Source: Hyphomicrobiales bacterium (lineage in GTDB: Bacteria > Pseudomonadota > Alphaproteobacteria > Rhizobiales > Rhizobiaceae). Taken from it: DNA of 64,000 nucleotides. The stretch is from contig UBXM01000006.1 of NCBI GenBank assembly GCA_900469445.1, positions 372,001-436,000 of the forward strand. The letters are read 5' to 3'. Of the stretch, positions 18,067-26,646 are shown piece after piece. How positions within the stretch are numbered: the stretch's first letter is position 1; each line of letters starts with the position of its first letter. The position numbers were made by a program, and so were the translations under genes. The notes under the pieces were generated by a model. The model worked only from the letters and a program-made list of their open reading frames with translations. It was not told the DNA's origin and did no database searches.

Positions 18067-18848
18067 GCGGTTTCGACAAGCATTGGCTCGATCTACGTGA
18101 AGTGGCCGATCATGCAGCGCGTGATCGCGACCTGCGGAAACGGGTCATCGATCACGTGGTGGCTGCGAGAGAGGATGCACTTGTCCTCGATCTGGGGGCG
18201 GGTACAGGATCGACCTTACGGGCGCTTTTACCGGAAGCCCTTCACTGGCGCTGGCGGCTTGCCGATAACGATCCGTTGCTGCTGGCCGAAGCGCTGAACC
18301 GGCACGGCCAGTCCGTGCAGATCGAATGTGTCGAAGCCCATTTGGATGACGTGTCCGCCGACGTATTTTCCGGGGCGCGATTGGTCACCGCATCGGCGCT
18401 TTTCGATCTCGTGTCCGAAAAGTTTCTGACCCAGTTGCTCACGCAACTCCCCCGTTCGGATATTGGCCTCTATGCCGCGCTGAATTACGACGGCACGTGC
18501 GATTGGGACGATCCGCATCCGATGGATCGGAAGGTCGTTGCGGCGTTCAACGACCATCAGCGCCAGGATAAGGGGTTTGGCCCGGCGCTCGGTCCGGCCG
18601 CCGCACCAGTTCTGCGCTCGCTGCTCGAAGATCGGGGCTTCCGGGTCGAGATGGCGCCAAGTCCGTGGCGACTTGGCCCGGCGCAGGCGGAACTGCAGCA
18701 ACATTTCGTTTTCGGCATGGCGACTGCGGCTGCGGAGACGCGGCTCTTAGAGGAAGGCGAGCTGGATGACTGGCGCTCGGCGCGGTTGGAGCGGGTTGAC
18801 CATTCCGGCTGCACCGTTGGGCACTGGGATGTGTTCGCGTCTCGCTGA
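18063..18848 (+). CDS. Class I SAM-dependent methyltransferase
   Basis: A 261-aa protein with motif I LDLGAGTGSTLRALLP, a motif II-like acidic stretch (WRLADNDPLLLAEAL) and a FxLVSEKFL post-motif region. The ATG overlaps the glycosyltransferase stop (ATGA). It closes the mdoH-dehydrogenase-QueD-like-glycosyltransferase-methyltransferase run. The substrate cannot be read from the sequence; small-molecule methylation fits the soluble architecture. No terminator is visible after it, and the kinase start lies 144 nt further on. Confidence 0.78.
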   Translation: MSGFDKHWLDLREVADHAARDRDLRKRVIDHVVAAREDALVLDLGAGTGSTLRALLPEALHWRWRLADNDPLLLAEALNRHGQSVQIECVEAHLDDVSADVFSGARLVTASALFDLVSEKFLTQLLTQLPRSDIGLYAALNYDGTCDWDDPHPMDRKVVAAFNDHQRQDKGFGPALGPAAAPVLRSLLEDRGFRVEMAPSPWRLGPAQAELQQHFVFGMATAAAETRLLEEGELDDWRSARLERVDHSGCTVGHWDVFASR

Positions 18849-18992
18849 ATGGACGATGGCCGCAACGGCCGGAAGCCACGCCCTCCGTGTGATCTGCGAT
18901 ATCGAAGCGGGTATTTTGTAGGAAGGCTAAAGGCGCATGCAGGAACCAAATGCTCCGACGCGGCTTGTGTCAAAAACATCTTCAGGACTTCC

Positions 18993-20120
18993 ATGCAAGA
19001 ACAGGATCGAAATCGAACTGATGCCCGGGATGCAGGCGACCGCCTTGTCGCAGGCCATGTGCGCGAAGACCCATTCGCCGCAGCCTTCAAGGCGACCCGC
19101 ATGCCGATGATCGTGACGGACCCGAAGCAGCAAGACAATCCGATTATCTTCTGTAATGAGGCATTCAGAAGGTTGACGGGATATTCCGACGACGAGGTTG
19201 TCGGGCGCAACTGTCGGCTTCTGCAAGGCCCCAAGACCGATCCTGCAACCATCGCCGCCATCAGGAGCGCCATCAATGCGGGACAGGATATCGCGGTCGA
19301 TATCCTGAATTATCGCAAGGACGGCAGCATATTCTGGAATGCCGTCTTCATAAGTCCCGTGCGCGACGATGCCGGCAGCATCATATATTTCTTCGCCTCG
19401 CAGCTCGATTTCACCAATGTGAAGAGCCGGGAGGCCGACCTTGCCGCCGCTCGACACGAGGCAGAGGCGGAGGTTGCCAAGCATACGGCCAATCTTCGCG
19501 CTGCCCTGGATGCACGGAGCCTGCTCGTGCACGAGGTCGACCATCGCGTGAAGAACAATCTGCTGACGATGGCATCGATCGTAAAGCTGCAGGCACGTGT
19601 CACCAGGGACGAAGGGCGGAAGCAGACGTTGATGGCCGTACTCAACCGGATCGAGGCGCTCAGCACCGTACAGCGCAAGCTCTTCACTCTCGATGATGTT
19701 TCCAAGTTCGACATGTCGGATTTCACACGAGAGCTGGTGACGGATCTGGTCAGTGCGACCGGTCGAGACGACATTCGTCTGTCGCTTGATCTGGCACCGC
19801 TCCTTGTGCCGGCCGTCAAGGCGACGCCTTTGTCGCTGATCGTCAACGAATTGGTCGGCGATGCCGTTCGTCGAGGTCTGAACGATGGCGGCGGTGACAT
19901 CCATGTGGTTGTCCGTCGTCTAAACGGTGATTTCCTGATCCGGATCGAGGATATATCCGAGCCGGTCGAGCAGGACAGTGAGAGCGCCGAGCTGGGCAGC
20001 ATGCTCCTCAAAGCATTGGCGCAGCAGCTTGGAGCGAAGATAGAAAAGAAGCTTGAAGGCAGAAAGACGGTTGTCGACGTCGTTCTGCTGGTTGGCGAAG
20101 AGCAGGAGAATTCGCATTGA
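18993..20120 (+). CDS. LOV-domain blue-light histidine kinase (HisKA_2/HWE class) with degenerate ATPase domain
   Basis: A 375-aa cytoplasmic sensor. ATG at 18993 with AGGA upstream; the frame is open further up without a ribosome site. Residues ~35-135 form a LOV domain with the flavin-adduct motif [13 protein letters not shown], the NCR cysteine and the distal glutamine in FFASQLDFT. The phosphoacceptor box [14 protein letters not shown] is canonical. The ATP-binding part is not: the N-box reads [11 protein letters not shown] (second Asn replaced by Asp), the G1 box reads EDISEPV with no DxGxG, and the G2 glycines are mostly absent. Family proteins phosphorylate a receiver in response to blue light; here catalysis may be impaired. 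It overlaps the receiver gene by TTGA. Confidence 0.85.
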   Translation: MQEQDRNRTDARDAGDRLVAGHVREDPFAAAFKATRMPMIVTDPKQQDNPIIFCNEAFRRLTGYSDDEVVGRNCRLLQGPKTDPATIAAIRSAINAGQDIAVDILNYRKDGSIFWNAVFISPVRDDAGSIIYFFASQLDFTNVKSREADLAAARHEAEAEVAKHTANLRAALDARSLLVHEVDHRVKNNLLTMASIVKLQARVTRDEGRKQTLMAVLNRIEALSTVQRKLFTLDDVSKFDMSDFTRELVTDLVSATGRDDIRLSLDLAPLLVPAVKATPLSLIVNELVGDAVRRGLNDGGGDIHVVVRRLNGDFLIRIEDISEPVEQDSESAELGSMLLKALAQQLGAKIEKKLEGRKTVVDVVLLVGEEQENSH

Positions 20121-20542
20121 GGGTTTTGATCGTCGAAGACGAGATGTTGCTGGCCATGGAACTGGAAAGCGAGGTCGAAATGGCGGGTCACGAGGTTACC
20201 GGTCTTGCCATGAGCAGCTCGCAGGCGCTGGAGCAGATTGCCAACGAAAAGCCGGACTTTGCGTTCGTCGACATCCACCTCATGGATGGTCCGACCGGCA
20301 TTGATGTCGGCAGGAAGCTTGCGGAAGCAGACGTTCCTTATGTTTTCGTCAGTGGCAACATCAAGAAGATCCCGGAGGATTTTGCCGGTGCTCTCGGAGC
20401 GATCGAGAAGCCCTACACGATGAACGGTATGAAAAATGCCTTGGCCTATGTCTCGGCGGTGGTCATGGGCGATAAAGACGGCCTGCCACCGGCGAGCCTC
20501 GTTCTCGCAACCGAAGCTGCAGCTGAGCCAGGATTTGCCTGA
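20117..20542 (+). CDS. Single-domain response regulator (LovR-like)
   Basis: A 141-aa receiver with no output domain. It starts with TTG at 20117, overlapping the kinase TGA by 3 nt. Conserved positions are intact: acidic VEDE near residues 7-10, phosphoacceptor Asp in FVDIHLMDG, Ser in FVSGN and Lys in IEKPY. Its position directly behind the LOV kinase parallels lovK-lovR in Caulobacter, where the receiver acts as a phosphate sink or phosphatase partner feeding the general stress response. Here the neighbouring EcfG-type promoters (20591, 21153, 22636) suggest the same output. Confidence 0.83.
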   Translation: MRVLIVEDEMLLAMELESEVEMAGHEVTGLAMSSSQALEQIANEKPDFAFVDIHLMDGPTGIDVGRKLAEADVPYVFVSGNIKKIPEDFAGALGAIEKPYTMNGMKNALAYVSAVVMGDKDGLPPASLVLATEAAAEPGFA

Positions 20543-20590
20543 GGACAGAAACGTCCGGATCCACTCTGTCGTAAAACAGGTCTCAAAGAA

Positions 20591-20615
20591 GGAACTCGAA
20601 CAGAAATACGGCGTT
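20591..20615 (+). promoter_or_regulatory. EcfG/RpoE2-type promoter upstream of the 64-aa membrane protein
   Basis: GGAAC at 20591-20595, a 16-bp spacer, then CGTT at 20612-20615: an exact general-stress sigma consensus. The predicted start near 20622 leaves a leader of about 20 nt that contains the AGGAGG ribosome site of the gene at 20641. Confidence 0.75.
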
Positions 20616-20640
20616 GGAAAATCAAACAGGAGGATTATCG

Positions 20641-20835
20641 ATGGTCGATCCAACAATCATGATTTTGCTCGCTACCGTACTTGTTTTCGCTTTGGGCGCA
20701 TTTGCCTTCCTGACGCTTCGCCGTTGGCACAAGGCGCGTAATCCAACACCGCAGACAACGCCCGAAGCCGCCAATGATGCCTGGCTGAGGCGTGAAGCCG
20801 AAAATGCCAGGAAGGTGTCCCGGCATCCTTTCTGA
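20641..20835 (+). CDS. Small single-pass membrane protein, 64 aa
   Basis: ATG at 20641 follows a strong AGGAGG with ideal spacing. Residues ~5-27 are one hydrophobic helix (PTIMILLATVLVFALGAFAF) followed by LRRWHKARN, giving an N-out/C-in topology. The cytoplasmic tail is polar and ends in RKVSRHPF. I do not recognise a named family. Short single-helix proteins behind exact EcfG-type promoters are common in rhizobial stress regulons, so a stress-induced envelope role is plausible. Confidence 0.78.
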   Translation: MVDPTIMILLATVLVFALGAFAFLTLRRWHKARNPTPQTTPEAANDAWLRREAENARKVSRHPF

Positions 20836-20901
20836 AGGCCGGTTTTCGACCCTATCCCGTGTGAAAGGCATATCGCCTGGAGCTGACCTTCATCTGCCTT
20901 T

Positions 20902-20917
20902 TGTACGATATGGTACA
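20902..20917. promoter_or_regulatory. TGTAC-N6-GTACA inverted repeat
   Basis: A 5-bp perfect inverted repeat with a 6-bp centre lies in the 383-bp gap between the 64-aa protein and the TIGR02587 gene. The form resembles small palindromic operators of the TetR type. No TetR gene is nearby in the window. The remainder of 20836-21152 shows no gene I can support. Confidence 0.25.
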
Positions 20918-21152
20918 GTCCGGTGTCGGTTCCTTGCTTGTTGTCGACCCTGCGCCGTATCCTCACATTGTCGCGAGGTAGGCACATCTCGACATGGTGG
21001 AGGATGGGACGATCAGGGGTGTGTTGTTCGCCTCCACCAATTTTCTCCGGCATCGGCGCTTGGCTACCCCAGTTTTCCGATGTTTCCTTCTGCCGGTCTA
21101 TGAAGCTCGTCTCACACGCGGACGCTCGTTACAGTGTTCGGGTGCTCGCCGA

Positions 21153-21178
21153 TGAACCGATCTTGGCTTCAGTTCGTT
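21153..21178 (+). promoter_or_regulatory. Near-consensus EcfG-type promoter for the TIGR02587/TIGR02588 pair
   Basis: TGAAC (21153-21157), a 17-bp spacer, then CGTT (21175-21178). One base of the -35 differs from GGAAC. The position suits a start site near 21186 and a ~33-nt leader ahead of the GTG at 21219. Confidence 0.5.
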
Positions 21179-21218
21179 ATGCCGTCGGAAATTTCGGCGG
21201 CGGAGATGGAGACCTGAA

Positions 21219-22106
21219 GTGGCAGATTGCCGAAAGGATGATGCGGACCCCGAACCGCGTGAATTCTTGGTCGGGCTGGGTCGCGGTGCCGCCGGCGCGT
21301 TGATCTTTGGTCTCCCTATGTTGATGACGATGGAGTTGTGGCAACTCGGTTTTTACATGGAGCGAAAACGGCTCCTCATTCTCGTCCTCGTCAATATTCC
21401 CCTGCTTGTGTTACTTGCCCGTCGTGTTGGGTTTGAGCGGACCTACAGTTTTACCCAGGCCTTCCGAGACGCAATGATTGCCTATGGTCTCGGCATCTCG
21501 ATCGGAGCGACAATCCTGCTTCTGTTTGGAGATCTCGGGGGCGGGATGTCCTGGTCGGCAATCGTCGGTAAGGTCGCGATACAGGCCGTGCCCGCCAGCA
21601 TAGGGGCTCTACTGGGGCGGTCACAATTGGGGCATCAGAACAGCTCGGATACGGCCACGAAGGTTTCGTCTCAAAAGACCGGTGGCGAGGATGCGGTGCG
21701 AGATGAGATGTCGAGCAACTACGGTCACGAGCTTTTTCTGATGGCGGTCGGTGCGCTCTTTCTCAATCTCAATGTCGCTCCGACAGAAGAGATAATTCTG
21801 ATTACCTATAAAATGACGCCTTGGCATGCGCTCGCAACGATCATTGCCTCGATCGCGATCATGCACGCTTTCGTCTATGCCGTTGCGTTCAAAGGAACCC
21901 ATGAGATGCCGAAGGGCACGCCCTGGTGGCACGTCCTGATGCGTTTCACCTTGCCCGGATATATCGTCGCGATGGCGGTCAGTGTTTTTGTGCTTTGGTT
22001 GTTTGGGCGCCTCGATGGCAAGGCCGTAAGCCAGATGCTGACATCGTCAATCGTCCTGAGCTTCCCGGGGGCGGTCGGCGCTGCAGCTGCCCGCCTTATC
22101 TTGTAG
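21219..22106 (+). CDS. TIGR02587-family integral membrane protein
   Basis: A 295-aa polytopic protein with about seven to eight hydrophobic helices, for example LIFGLPMLMTMELWQLGFYM, LLILVLVNIPLLVLLARRVG and LFLMAVGALFLNLNVAPTEE. GTG start at 21219 preceded by GGAGA. A charged cytosolic loop lies at ~130-160. The NVAPTEEIILITYKMTPWHA stretch is characteristic of the TIGR02587 family, which in rhizobia and relatives is found next to TIGR02588, as here. Function is unknown; the paired occurrence suggests a two-subunit membrane complex. Confidence 0.8.
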   Translation: MADCRKDDADPEPREFLVGLGRGAAGALIFGLPMLMTMELWQLGFYMERKRLLILVLVNIPLLVLLARRVGFERTYSFTQAFRDAMIAYGLGISIGATILLLFGDLGGGMSWSAIVGKVAIQAVPASIGALLGRSQLGHQNSSDTATKVSSQKTGGEDAVRDEMSSNYGHELFLMAVGALFLNLNVAPTEEIILITYKMTPWHALATIIASIAIMHAFVYAVAFKGTHEMPKGTPWWHVLMRFTLPGYIVAMAVSVFVLWLFGRLDGKAVSQMLTSSIVLSFPGAVGAAAARLIL

Positions 22107-22116
22107 AGGACCGATC

Positions 22117-22518
22117 ATGTCTGCTGCTGGTTCAAGTGCCGAGGAAAAGACGCCGCATTGGATCGAATGGGTAACCGGAACCATCTCGGCAGCGCTCGTT
22201 CTTTTGATGATCGGGTTGATATCCTGGGAAGTGTTCACCCAAGAAGAAGCACCTCCCGATCTGAGTGTCAGTGTGACAAGCCATAGCGCCGTCGAGAATG
22301 GTCACCGCGTGACATTCGACATCGCCAACAAATCGACGACAACAGCGGCGGATGTGACGGTGCGCGGGGAAATCATCAGTGGTGATGTCGTTGAAGAAAC
22401 AGAAGTCACGTTCGATTATGTCGCCGCGGAGTCCAGGTCATCTGGAGCGCTCCTTTTCTCCAGCGATCCCGGCGCGCATGAACTGAGAATTCGGGTATTG
22501 GGTTACACGGACCCTTGA
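22117..22518 (+). CDS. TIGR02588-family membrane-anchored protein
   Basis: A 133-aa protein, ATG at 22117, 10 nt after the TIGR02587 stop with AGAGGA just upstream. One N-terminal helix (residues ~19-38, ISAALVLLMIGLISWEVFT) anchors a periplasmic Ig-like beta-domain (LSVSVTSHSAVENGHRVTFD; ADVTVRGEIISGDVVEETEV). This arrangement matches TIGR02588 proteins. It is co-transcribed with the TIGR02587 gene by spacing. Function is unknown. Confidence 0.8.
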   Translation: MSAAGSSAEEKTPHWIEWVTGTISAALVLLMIGLISWEVFTQEEAPPDLSVSVTSHSAVENGHRVTFDIANKSTTTAADVTVRGEIISGDVVEETEVTFDYVAAESRSSGALLFSSDPGAHELRIRVLGYTDP

Positions 22519-22635
22519 CGGGGCCGGTCATGACCTGTCGCTGCGGGTTCGGTCATTCCGCTGAACCTGCCTGGATACATCCATCCGGCTTCCTGCCCCA
22601 CCGCACTTCCGCTGCAAAACCGGAGCGTCTCCTCT

Positions 22636-22660
22636 GGAACCATTAGGCCAAGGATGCGTT
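22636..22660 (+). promoter_or_regulatory. EcfG/RpoE2-type promoter for the caa3 oxidase operon
   Basis: GGAAC at 22636-22640, a 16-bp spacer, then CGTT at 22657-22660: an exact consensus match 62 nt before the coxB start. It is the only promoter-like element I see in the 203-bp gap between the TIGR02588 gene and coxB. Confidence 0.75.
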
Positions 22661-22721
22661 TGCGAACGAATGGCCGAATGCGCAAATTCTTTGCAATCCC
22701 GGGGAGGGAGAAACCCAATCG

Positions 22722-23753
22722 ATGATGGATCAAGGGTTGACCGACGCAAGCCGGCCAAGAATATCGGGCCTTCGGAGCTCAAAACTCTGTCCGTCATCGA
22801 TCCTGCTGCCTGGAATTTTGCTCAGTTCCTGTTCCGGCTCCCACTCGCCACTTGATCCGGCCGGGCCGGAGGCATCTCATGTCGCCCACCTCTTCTTCGT
22901 CATGCTGGTCGGCGGCGTGGTCATCTGGATCGCCGTCGTTGCCGCCCTCGTTTACGCCTCCCGCAAAAAGAATGCGCATTCGGAGAAAGCCGCGGGCCGC
23001 GTCATCCTGTGGTGCGGCGCGATACTGCCGACCGTCCTTCTCTGCGCGCTCCTGTCCTATGGCATGTGGCTGATGCCGGCGATCCGGCCCTGGCTGCCGG
23101 ACGATCAGCAGGTGCGCCGCATCGAGGTGACCGGCGAGCAGTTCTGGTGGCGGGTGCGTTATCTCGATGAAGCTGGCGAGGTGATGTTCGAAACGGCCAA
23201 CGAGGTGCGTATCCCGGTCGGTGAGCCGGCGCATTTTTCCCTCAAGGCGGCGGATGTCATTCATTCTTTCTGGGTGCCATCGCTCGGCGGCAAGATGGAC
23301 ATGATACCCGGCCGGACCAATCCATTGACGCTGACGGCTGACAGGGAAGGCACCTATCGTGGGGTCTGCGCCGAGTTTTGTGGAGAGTCTCACGCGCTGA
23401 TGGCATTCACCGTGCGTGCTGTGGCAGCTAGAGAGCACGACGCGTGGCTCGCTGCGCGCCAGGCATCGAAGCCTCTTGATGCCGAAGGTCTTGCCACCTT
23501 TCTCAACAATGGCTGCGGTGCCTGCCACGCAATTGCCGGTACGGCGGCCAACGGCCGCATCGGTCCGGATCTGACGGCGTTCGGCGAGCGTGGCACGCTG
23601 GCTGCCGGAACCCTGCCGCATACGGAAACGGACATCGCGCGTTTCATCGCCGATCCGGGCGAGATCAAGCCGGGTGTGAAGATGCCGCATTTCGGCATGC
23701 TTCCCGAAGACGACATCAAGAAAATCGCCGTATTTCTGAAGGAGCTCAAGTGA
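22722..23753 (+). CDS. coxB: Cytochrome c oxidase subunit II with C-terminal cytochrome c domain (caa3 type)
   Basis: About 343 aa; ATG at 22722 (a second ATG follows at 22725) behind GGGAGGGAG. A lipoprotein-like leader (LLPGILLSSC) precedes two membrane helices and the cupredoxin domain. The CuA site is intact: CAEFCGESHALM, with the upstream His in VIHSFWVPSLGGK. Residues ~255-343 are a fused cytochrome c domain with CGACH and a distal Met (KMPHFGM). This is the caa3 type of subunit II, receiving electrons through its own heme and passing them to subunit I, which is encoded with a 1-nt overlap downstream. Confidence 0.9.
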   Translation: MMDQGLTDASRPRISGLRSSKLCPSSILLPGILLSSCSGSHSPLDPAGPEASHVAHLFFVMLVGGVVIWIAVVAALVYASRKKNAHSEKAAGRVILWCGAILPTVLLCALLSYGMWLMPAIRPWLPDDQQVRRIEVTGEQFWWRVRYLDEAGEVMFETANEVRIPVGEPAHFSLKAADVIHSFWVPSLGGKMDMIPGRTNPLTLTADREGTYRGVCAEFCGESHALMAFTVRAVAAREHDAWLAARQASKPLDAEGLATFLNNGCGACHAIAGTAANGRIGPDLTAFGERGTLAAGTLPHTETDIARFIADPGEIKPGVKMPHFGMLPEDDIKKIAVFLKELK

Positions 23754-26266
23754 TGGTGGAGCTCGGCAATTTTACCCCTGACGAACGGGCCGCTCAGGAG
23801 AAAAGGTTGCGTGAGGTCTGGAAAACGCCCAGCGGCTGGCGTTACTGGACATCCGTCAACAACAGCGAGATCGGCCTTTGGTACGGTGTCACCGCCTTCG
23901 CCTTCATGTTGTTTGCCGGTGCTCTAGGCCTTCTGATGCGCGCCCAGCTGGCTACGCCCAACAATGATCTCATCTCCGCCGACCTCTACAATCAGGCCTT
24001 CACCCTGCATGGCACGGTGATGATGTTCCTGTTCGCGGTGCCGATCTTCGAGGCGATTGCGATTTTTCTTCTGCCTTCAATGCTCGGTGCGCGTGAACTG
24101 CCCTTCCCACGGCTTTCCGCCTTCGGCTTCTGGAGCTTTCTTCTCGGCGGCATATTTGTCTGCGGCTCGATCTTCTTCGACGCAGCGCCCAATGCCGGCT
24201 GGTTCATGTATCCGCCGCTTGCCACCGACAAGGAATATGCTGGTATCGGCGCCGATATCTGGCTGCTCGGTCTCTCCTTCATCGAGGTCGCGTCGATCGC
24301 AGCCGCTGTCGAAATCATCGTCGGCATCATGAAATGCCGGGCTCCGGGCATGCGCATCAACATGATGCCGATGTTCGCCTGGTATCTGCTGATCGTTGCC
24401 GGCATGATCCTGTTTGCCTTTCCGCCGCTGATCGCCGGCGACATCCTGTTCGAGATGGAGCGGATGTTCGATTGGCCGTTCTTCGATGTTTCGCGCGGCG
24501 GCGATCCGCTGCTCTGGCAACATCTGTTCTGGATCTTCGGTCATCCGGAAGTCTACATCATCTTTCTGCCGGCCATCGCCCTGATGGCCATGATCGTGCC
24601 GACGTTTTCGCAGCGGCCGATCGTCGGTTATTCATGGATCGTGCTGGCAGCCGTCGGAACCGGCTTTCTGAGCTTCGGCCTGTGGGTGCATCACATGTTC
24701 ACCACCGGCCTGCCGCAGATTTCGCTCGCCTTCTTTTCCGCCGCATCGGAAGCAGTCGCGATCCCCACCGGGGTGCAGATCTTCGTCTTCATCGCCACCA
24801 TGCTGGCCGGGCGGGTGATCTTTTCCGTACCCATGCTGTTTGGGGCAGGAGGGCTGGCAATCTTCACCATCGGCGGGTTGACCGGCGTCATGGTGGCGCT
24901 CGCGCCTTTCGACTGGCAGGCGCATGATACCTATTTCATCGTTGCCCATCTGCATTACGTGATCATCGGCGGCATGTTCTTTCCGATCGTGGCCGGCATT
25001 TACTACTACTTCCCCTTCGTCACCGGAAAGAAACTGTCGGATGCCTGGGGCAAGTTCGCCTTCTGGCTGATGTTCGTCGGCTTCAACGTCGGTTTCTTTC
25101 CAATGCATTTTTCCGGTCTTCGCGGCATGCCGCGCCGGATATTCACCTATCCGGAAGAATTCGGTTGGGATCTGTTCAACCTCATCTCGACGGTCGGAGC
25201 CTTTATCTTCGCAGCCGGCGTCATGACCTTCGTCATCGATATCTTTCGGCCAAAACCCAAGCCAGAAGGGCGCAATCTCAATCCGTGGAATTCCGGCACG
25301 CTGGAATGGACGAACGATCCCGACGAAAGCTGGGGCATGCGCTCGGTGCCGATCATCACCAGCCGTTATCCGCTCTGGGATCAGCCCAACCTGCAGGCCG
25401 ATATCGAGGCCGGACGGTTTTACCTGCCGGACGCAAAATCCGGCAAACGCGAAACGCTTGTCACCTCTGTGCTCGATGCGGAACCGATCCAATGCCTGCG
25501 GGTCGGCGGGGTTTCCTATGTCCCGATCATCGCGGCCATGGCGCTTGGTGGCGTGTTTATCGCGCTGACTTTCCATTGGTGGATCCCCACTTTAATCTGC
25601 GCCATTATCACCTTCATCGCGATCGTCTGGTGGCTGTGGACGGGTACGGCTCAGATCCCGGAGGCCGAAGATGTGGATGTCGGTCTGGGCAAGACGCTAC
25701 CCGTCTATGTCTCCGGCCCGGCCTCGGTCGGCTGGTGGGCGATGTTCATCACCATGGTCGGTGATGGTACGGCCTTCGCGAGCCTGATCTTCGGTTACTT
25801 CTTCTACTGGACGGTACACGAGGACCTTACGGCTGGCGCCACTGGGCCTGGCGCCTTCTGGCCGATGGTGGCGCTGGCGCTCTTCCTTATCGGTTGGGGG
25901 CTGACGCTCGCCGCCCGCGAACTCAATGAGAAGGGACCGGCGGGCTGCCGTGCGGCACTCATCGCCGCAATGGTCGTCACCATTGCTGCCTGTTTTGCCG
26001 GTCTCGCGGGGCCTTACGTCCATGGCATGGACCCGACGTCGAATGTTTACCCTGCAACTGTCTGGATCATCGCCATCTGGACCGTCGTGCATGGTGCCGT
26101 CGGTATCGTCATGCAGGCCTATTGTCTGGCCAAGAGTTTTGCCGGTCGCATGACGGCCGACTATGATCAGGATATCCGAAACGTGGCGCTTTACTGGCAT
26201 TTCATGGCCTTCACCGCCATCGTCACATTCGCGGTTCTGGGCCTTTTTCCAATGGTGAACGCATGA
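23753..26266 (+). CDS. ctaD: Fused cytochrome c oxidase subunits I and III
   Basis: 837 aa from the ATG at 23753 (TGATG overlap with coxB; GTG at 23750 is an alternative). Residues ~1-510 are subunit I, with the heme a low-spin His region (TLHGTVMMFLF), the CuB/Tyr motif FGHPEVYIIFLPA, HHMFTTGL, and YFIVAHLHYVIIGG for the heme a3 and a ligands. After a linker of ~70 residues and two further helices, residues ~600-837 are subunit III (WWAMFITMVGDGTAFASLIF). Fusion of I and III occurs in several caa3 oxidases. The complex reduces O2 in the inner membrane and pumps protons. Confidence 0.92.
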   Translation: MVELGNFTPDERAAQEKRLREVWKTPSGWRYWTSVNNSEIGLWYGVTAFAFMLFAGALGLLMRAQLATPNNDLISADLYNQAFTLHGTVMMFLFAVPIFEAIAIFLLPSMLGARELPFPRLSAFGFWSFLLGGIFVCGSIFFDAAPNAGWFMYPPLATDKEYAGIGADIWLLGLSFIEVASIAAAVEIIVGIMKCRAPGMRINMMPMFAWYLLIVAGMILFAFPPLIAGDILFEMERMFDWPFFDVSRGGDPLLWQHLFWIFGHPEVYIIFLPAIALMAMIVPTFSQRPIVGYSWIVLAAVGTGFLSFGLWVHHMFTTGLPQISLAFFSAASEAVAIPTGVQIFVFIATMLAGRVIFSVPMLFGAGGLAIFTIGGLTGVMVALAPFDWQAHDTYFIVAHLHYVIIGGMFFPIVAGIYYYFPFVTGKKLSDAWGKFAFWLMFVGFNVGFFPMHFSGLRGMPRRIFTYPEEFGWDLFNLISTVGAFIFAAGVMTFVIDIFRPKPKPEGRNLNPWNSGTLEWTNDPDESWGMRSVPIITSRYPLWDQPNLQADIEAGRFYLPDAKSGKRETLVTSVLDAEPIQCLRVGGVSYVPIIAAMALGGVFIALTFHWWIPTLICAIITFIAIVWWLWTGTAQIPEAEDVDVGLGKTLPVYVSGPASVGWWAMFITMVGDGTAFASLIFGYFFYWTVHEDLTAGATGPGAFWPMVALALFLIGWGLTLAARELNEKGPAGCRAALIAAMVVTIAACFAGLAGPYVHGMDPTSNVYPATVWIIAIWTVVHGAVGIVMQAYCLAKSFAGRMTADYDQDIRNVALYWHFMAFTAIVTFAVLGLFPMVNA

Positions 26267-26646
26267 AGAGCGTCATCCCGCGCGAGGTGGAAAGCCTCTG
26301 GACCCTATTCACCGCCCCAACGGTCTGGGCGATCCATTTCGTTGTCTGTTACGCGGCCGTCGCCGTCTATTGTGCAAAGGCTGCGACGTTCGGGTTTGAT
26401 TTCGCCACGGTGCGGCTTGCACTTGCCGGCTTTACCGTGGTCGCGCTCGCCGTAATCGTCCTTTCTGCCTATCTCGCCTGGCGGCAATGGGGTTTCGGCT
26501 CGGGCGACCCGCCGCATGACGAGGCGACGCGAAAGGACCGCGCACTGTTCCAGGGTTTTGCCACGCTTCTGCTCTCGGGGCTCAGCTTCGTTGCGGTCGT
26601 GTATGTCGCCATTCCACTGATCTTCATTGCGGAGTGCCAGCGATGA
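26263..26646 (+). CDS. Small membrane protein of the caa3 oxidase operon
   Basis: A 127-aa protein whose ATG overlaps the preceding stop (ATGA). There are three predicted helices (TVWAIHFVVCYAAVAVYCAK; LALAGFTVVALAVIVLSAYL; LLSGLSFVAVVYVAIPLIFI). I do not recognise a characterised family. Its invariable-looking position between the oxidase core and ctaG suggests an accessory or small subunit, possibly the equivalent of subunit IV. It also overlaps ctaG by 4 nt. Confidence 0.72.
   Translation: MKSVIPREVESLWTLFTAPTVWAIHFVVCYAAVAVYCAKAATFGFDFATVRLALAGFTVVALAVIVLSAYLAWRQWGFGSGDPPHDEATRKDRALFQGFATLLLSGLSFVAVVYVAIPLIFIAECQR

Noticed and set aside
18942..18966. Stress-type promoter upstream of the LOV kinase
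   Set aside because: GGAAC is present but the base quartet at the right distance is GCTT, too far from CGTT.
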